Shown: piece after piece, positions 28,788 through 31,190 of the stretch | Position numbering within the stretch: position 1 is the stretch's first letter | Layout: each line of letters opens with the position of its first letter | NCBI GenBank assembly: GCA_028697875.1 | Contig: JAQVEQ010000004.1 | Location: 1-31,190 of the forward strand | Source: Novosphingobium sp. | GTDB lineage: Bacteria; Pseudomonadota; Alphaproteobacteria; Sphingomonadales; Sphingomonadaceae | DNA length: 31,190 nucleotides | Direction of reading: 5' to 3' | Program-made: the position numbers and the translations under genes | Notes under the pieces: model-generated | Told to the model about the DNA's origin: nothing | What the model saw: only the letters and a program-made list of their open reading frames with translations | Databases searched by the model: none

Positions 28788-29288
28788 CTATTTCCCGGCA
28801 TTCAGGCGCAATGCCAGCCGCGTGACGATGCGGTCGGCAATGTCGCGAGCCAGGTTCTCGCGCGCCCGCTGCTCCGCCGCGATCACCGCATATTCCGACG
28901 AGACCACGTCGACACCGGCGTCCGAGCCGGACGTGGCGTCGAGCAGCACTTCGCCGCTCGCGGCATCGACCAGCTGGTAGCGCGCGCGCAAGGCGAAGCG
29001 TTCGCGCCCGATCGTGTCGTCGCCCAGCAGGCCGAGACCGGTCAGGTCCTCATCCAGCTTGACGTGGAGGATATAGCGCCCCGCCGCCCCGTTATCGCCA
29101 CCCGGCGACAGGCGGTCGCGCAAGGCGTTGCGCACCAGCCAGCCCGCGCGCCCTTCGATCGGGGCGACTTCCACCCCGGCCAGGCCGCGCGCGATCTCGC
29201 CCTTGCTGCCGCCGGCATACATCGGCTGGAGCCCGCATCCGGCCAAGGCCAGGGAGGCAAGGAGCAGCAGGGGCGCAAGACGCCTCAT
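28788..29288 (-). CDS. lptE: LPS-assembly lipoprotein LptE
   Basis: Outer-membrane lipoprotein that plugs and stabilises the LptD channel during LPS insertion. The 166-residue precursor has a signal peptide (MRRLAPLLLLASLALAG) and a lipobox LAGC with Cys18 as lipid acceptor. The remainder fits the LptE fold: GLQPMYAGG directly after the Cys, then alternating strands (YILHVKLDEDLTGLGL, ERFALRARYQLVDAASGEVL) and a C-terminal helix (AEQRARENLARDIADRIVTRLAL). ATG 29288 overlaps the leuS stop by 4 bp (ATGA). The middle of the leuS-lptE-holA operon is its usual location. It belongs to the same pathway as lptC-lptA on the opposite strand 1 kb away. Confidence 0.93.
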   Translation of the reverse strand: MRRLAPLLLLASLALAGCGLQPMYAGGSKGEIARGLAGVEVAPIEGRAGWLVRNALRDRLSPGGDNGAAGRYILHVKLDEDLTGLGLLGDDTIGRERFALRARYQLVDAASGEVLLDATSGSDAGVDVVSSEYAVIAAEQRARENLARDIADRIVTRLALRLNAGK

Positions 29289-31190
29289 GCGACGATATTG
29301 ACCAGCCGGTCGGGCACCACGATCACCTTGCGTACTTCCGCACCATCGAGGCTACGCTGCACTTTCTCCGAAGCCAGCGCAAGCGCCTCCAGGTCGGCAT
29401 TGGCCATACCCTTGGCGACGGTCAGCGTATCGCGCAGCTTGCCCTTGACCTGGACGGCAACGGTCACTTCGTCCTCGACCAGCAGTGCCGGATCGACTTC
29501 GGGCCAGGCGGCCTCGGCCACGAGAGTCGGCCCGCCGATCCCGGTCCAGCCTTCTTCGGCCAAGTGCGGCATCATCGGCGAAACCAGCAGCACCAGCGTC
29601 TTGATTGCCGCGCTGCGGCTGGCCGAAGGCTGGGCCTTCTCGATAGCGGAAGTCAGTTCGTAAAGCCGGGCAACGGCCTTGTTGAAGCCCAGCCCTTCGA
29701 TGTCTTCGGCCACGGCGGCAACGGTCTGGTGCGCCTTGCGGTCGAGCGCCTTGTCCTCGCCTTCGGCGGAGGCGTCGTATTGCCCGAACAGGCGCCACAG
29801 GCGCTGGACGAACTTGCCGCAGCCTTCGATCCCGGCCGCCGACCACGGCAGGTCGCGTTCCGGCGGGCTGTCCGACAGCATGAACCAGCGCACCGCGTCG
29901 GCCCCGTACTGGTCGACGATGTCGTCCGGATCGACGACGTTCTTCTTCGACTTGGACATCTTGATGACGCGGCCGATGTCCACCGGCGCGCCGTCTTCCG
30001 CCAGAACAGCGCCGTCACCGCTCCGGTTCACTTCGCCAGGGCTGTAATAGACCGGCTGGCCATTCGCCGGGTCGGTGCGCGAATAGGTCTCGTGCGTCAC
30101 CATGCCCTGCGTGAACAGGCTGGCGAACGGTTCGGCGAAGTCGATCAGCCCGATATGCTCCAAGGCGCGGGTCCAGAACCGGGCATAGAGCAAGTGCAGG
30201 ATCGCATGCTCGATCCCGCCGATATATTGTTCGACCGGCAGCCACTTGGCGAGTTCTTCCCGGTCGAACGGCTTGTCCGCCGGCTGGCTGGCGAAGCGCA
30301 GGAAATACCACGAACTGTCGACGAACGTGTCGAGCGTGTCGGTTTCCCGTTCCGCCTTGGCCCCGCATTTGGGGCAATCGACATGCTTCCACGTCGGATG
30401 GCGCACCAGCGGGTTGCCGGGCGTCTTGAAATCGACGTCTTCCGGCAAGGTGACGGGCAGCTGATCCTTGGGCACCGGCACCACGCCGCATGTTCCGCAG
30501 TGGATGAACGGGATCGGCGTGCCCCAGTAGCGCTGGCGCGAAACGCCCCAGTCGCGCAGGCGCCACACCGTCTTGCCATGGCCCCAGCCTTCGCGCCCGG
30601 CGCGGGTCACGACCGCCAGTTGTGCTTCTTCGATCGTAAGGCCGTCGAGGAAGTCCGAATTGACGAGCACCCCGTCGCCCGGTTCCGCTTCTCCGTTGAC
30701 GAAAGGCTTGCCGGCATCGGCCGCGCTCGGAGCGATCACGCGCGGGATCGGCAGCCCGTACTTGGAAGCGAAGTCGAAGTCGCGCTGGTCGTGGCCCGGC
30801 ACGGCCATGATCGCGCCGGTGCCGTATTCCATCAGCACGAAATTCGCGATCCACACCGGCAGTTCGTGGCCCGTGAACGGATGGACGACCTTGAGCCCGG
30901 TATCGAAGCCCAGCTTTTCCGCCGTTTCCAGTTCCGCCGCCGTGGTCCCGCCCGCGCGGCACCGTTCGATGAAGGCGGCCGCCTCGTGATCGGTATCGGC
31001 CAGGGCATGGGCGATCGGATGGTCGGCCGCGACAGCGACGAAGCTGGCGCCAAAGATCGTGTCGGGCCGGGTCGTATAGACCTCGATCTCCTCGTCGAAA
31101 TTGCTGCCCCGGAAATGGAACTGCAGCCCGGTGCTCTTGCCGATCCAGTTTTCCTGCATCAGCTTGACCTTGTCCGGCCAGTTTTCGAGG
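29285..31190 (-). CDS. leuS: Leucyl-tRNA synthetase (5' end cut by window edge)
   Basis: Charges tRNA-Leu. About 634 C-terminal residues are visible; relative to the usual 850-870 the first 220 or so, including the HIGH motif, lie beyond the right edge. The CP1 editing domain is present (YTTRPDTIFGASF threonine-rich loop and GTGAIMAVPGHDQRDFDFA), as are the zinc-binding cysteines (CGTCG and CPKCG), the leucine-specific region DSSWYFLRF, the KMSKS loop (29949-29963, KMSKSKKN), and the anticodon-binding domain ending in VIVVPDRLVNIVA. The gene should begin a little over 0.6 kb to the right. Its TGA overlaps the lptE ATG. No departure from the family in the visible part. Confidence 0.97.
   Translation of the reverse strand, partial: LENWPDKVKLMQENWIGKSTGLQFHFRGSNFDEEIEVYTTRPDTIFGASFVAVAADHPIAHALADTDHEAAAFIERCRAGGTTAAELETAEKLGFDTGLKVVHPFTGHELPVWIANFVLMEYGTGAIMAVPGHDQRDFDFASKYGLPIPRVIAPSAADAGKPFVNGEAEPGDGVLVNSDFLDGLTIEEAQLAVVTRAGREGWGHGKTVWRLRDWGVSRQRYWGTPIPFIHCGTCGVVPVPKDQLPVTLPEDVDFKTPGNPLVRHPTWKHVDCPKCGAKAERETDTLDTFVDSSWYFLRFASQPADKPFDREELAKWLPVEQYIGGIEHAILHLLYARFWTRALEHIGLIDFAEPFASLFTQGMVTHETYSRTDPANGQPVYYSPGEVNRSGDGAVLAEDGAPVDIGRVIKMSKSKKNVVDPDDIVDQYGADAVRWFMLSDSPPERDLPWSAAGIEGCGKFVQRLWRLFGQYDASAEGEDKALDRKAHQTVAAVAEDIEGLGFNKAVARLYELTSAIEKAQPSASRSAAIKTLVLLVSPMMPHLAEEGWTGIGGPTLVAEAAWPEVDPALLVEDEVTVAVQVKGKLRDTLTVAKGMANADLEALALASEKVQRSLDGAEVRKVIVVPDRLVNIVA

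Overview
The window (about 31.2 kb, uniformly GC-rich) looks like core chromosome of an alphaproteobacterium, most likely of the order Sphingomonadales. That placement is inferred from gene content: methionine synthase split into two genes behind an ArsR-methyltransferase fusion regulator, NrnC beside lptC-lptA, an intracellular PHB depolymerase, and glycan genes of the exosortase-A-associated type. I see no transposase, integrase, phage gene, CRISPR array, rRNA or tRNA. No gene-free stretch exceeds about 220 bp. Most genes are housekeeping or ordinary accessory genes; I did not find a convincing new multi-gene system.

Left part, 1-4931, minus strand: a methionine/SAM-cycle operon, sahR-metF-metH(homocysteine domain)-metH(pterin/B12/activation domains, cut by the window edge). 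The last three genes overlap by 4 bp and 1 bp, and a palindromic operator lies over the likely sahR promoter. Divergent to it are two small lipoproteins, the first built on an 11-residue Ala/Asp repeat. Next come minus-strand genes for a GlsB/YeaQ-type membrane protein, UppP, a secreted M13 metallopeptidase and an MsbA-like ABC exporter.

Middle part, 11143-17649: phaZ (TTG start, PhaR-like site upstream); a minus-strand set of an acyltransferase-3, an exosortase-A-associated O-ligase and an unlisted 53-residue membrane protein; a divergent exosortase-A-associated glycosyltransferase; and an unrecognised two-TM protein with a 15-bp tandem repeat. The exosortase itself is not in the window.

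Right part, 17650-31190: gltB-gltD (glutamate synthase) behind a hairpin-rich leader and ending in a strong hairpin; a small c-type haem protein; a VOC-fold protein converging on ung with shared CTAG stop codons; nrnC-lptC-lptA on the plus strand; and the convergent leuS-lptE-holA set on the minus strand, with leuS cut by the right edge. LptC, LptA and LptE all serve lipopolysaccharide transport to the outer membrane, so the two convergent transcripts both contribute to envelope biogenesis.
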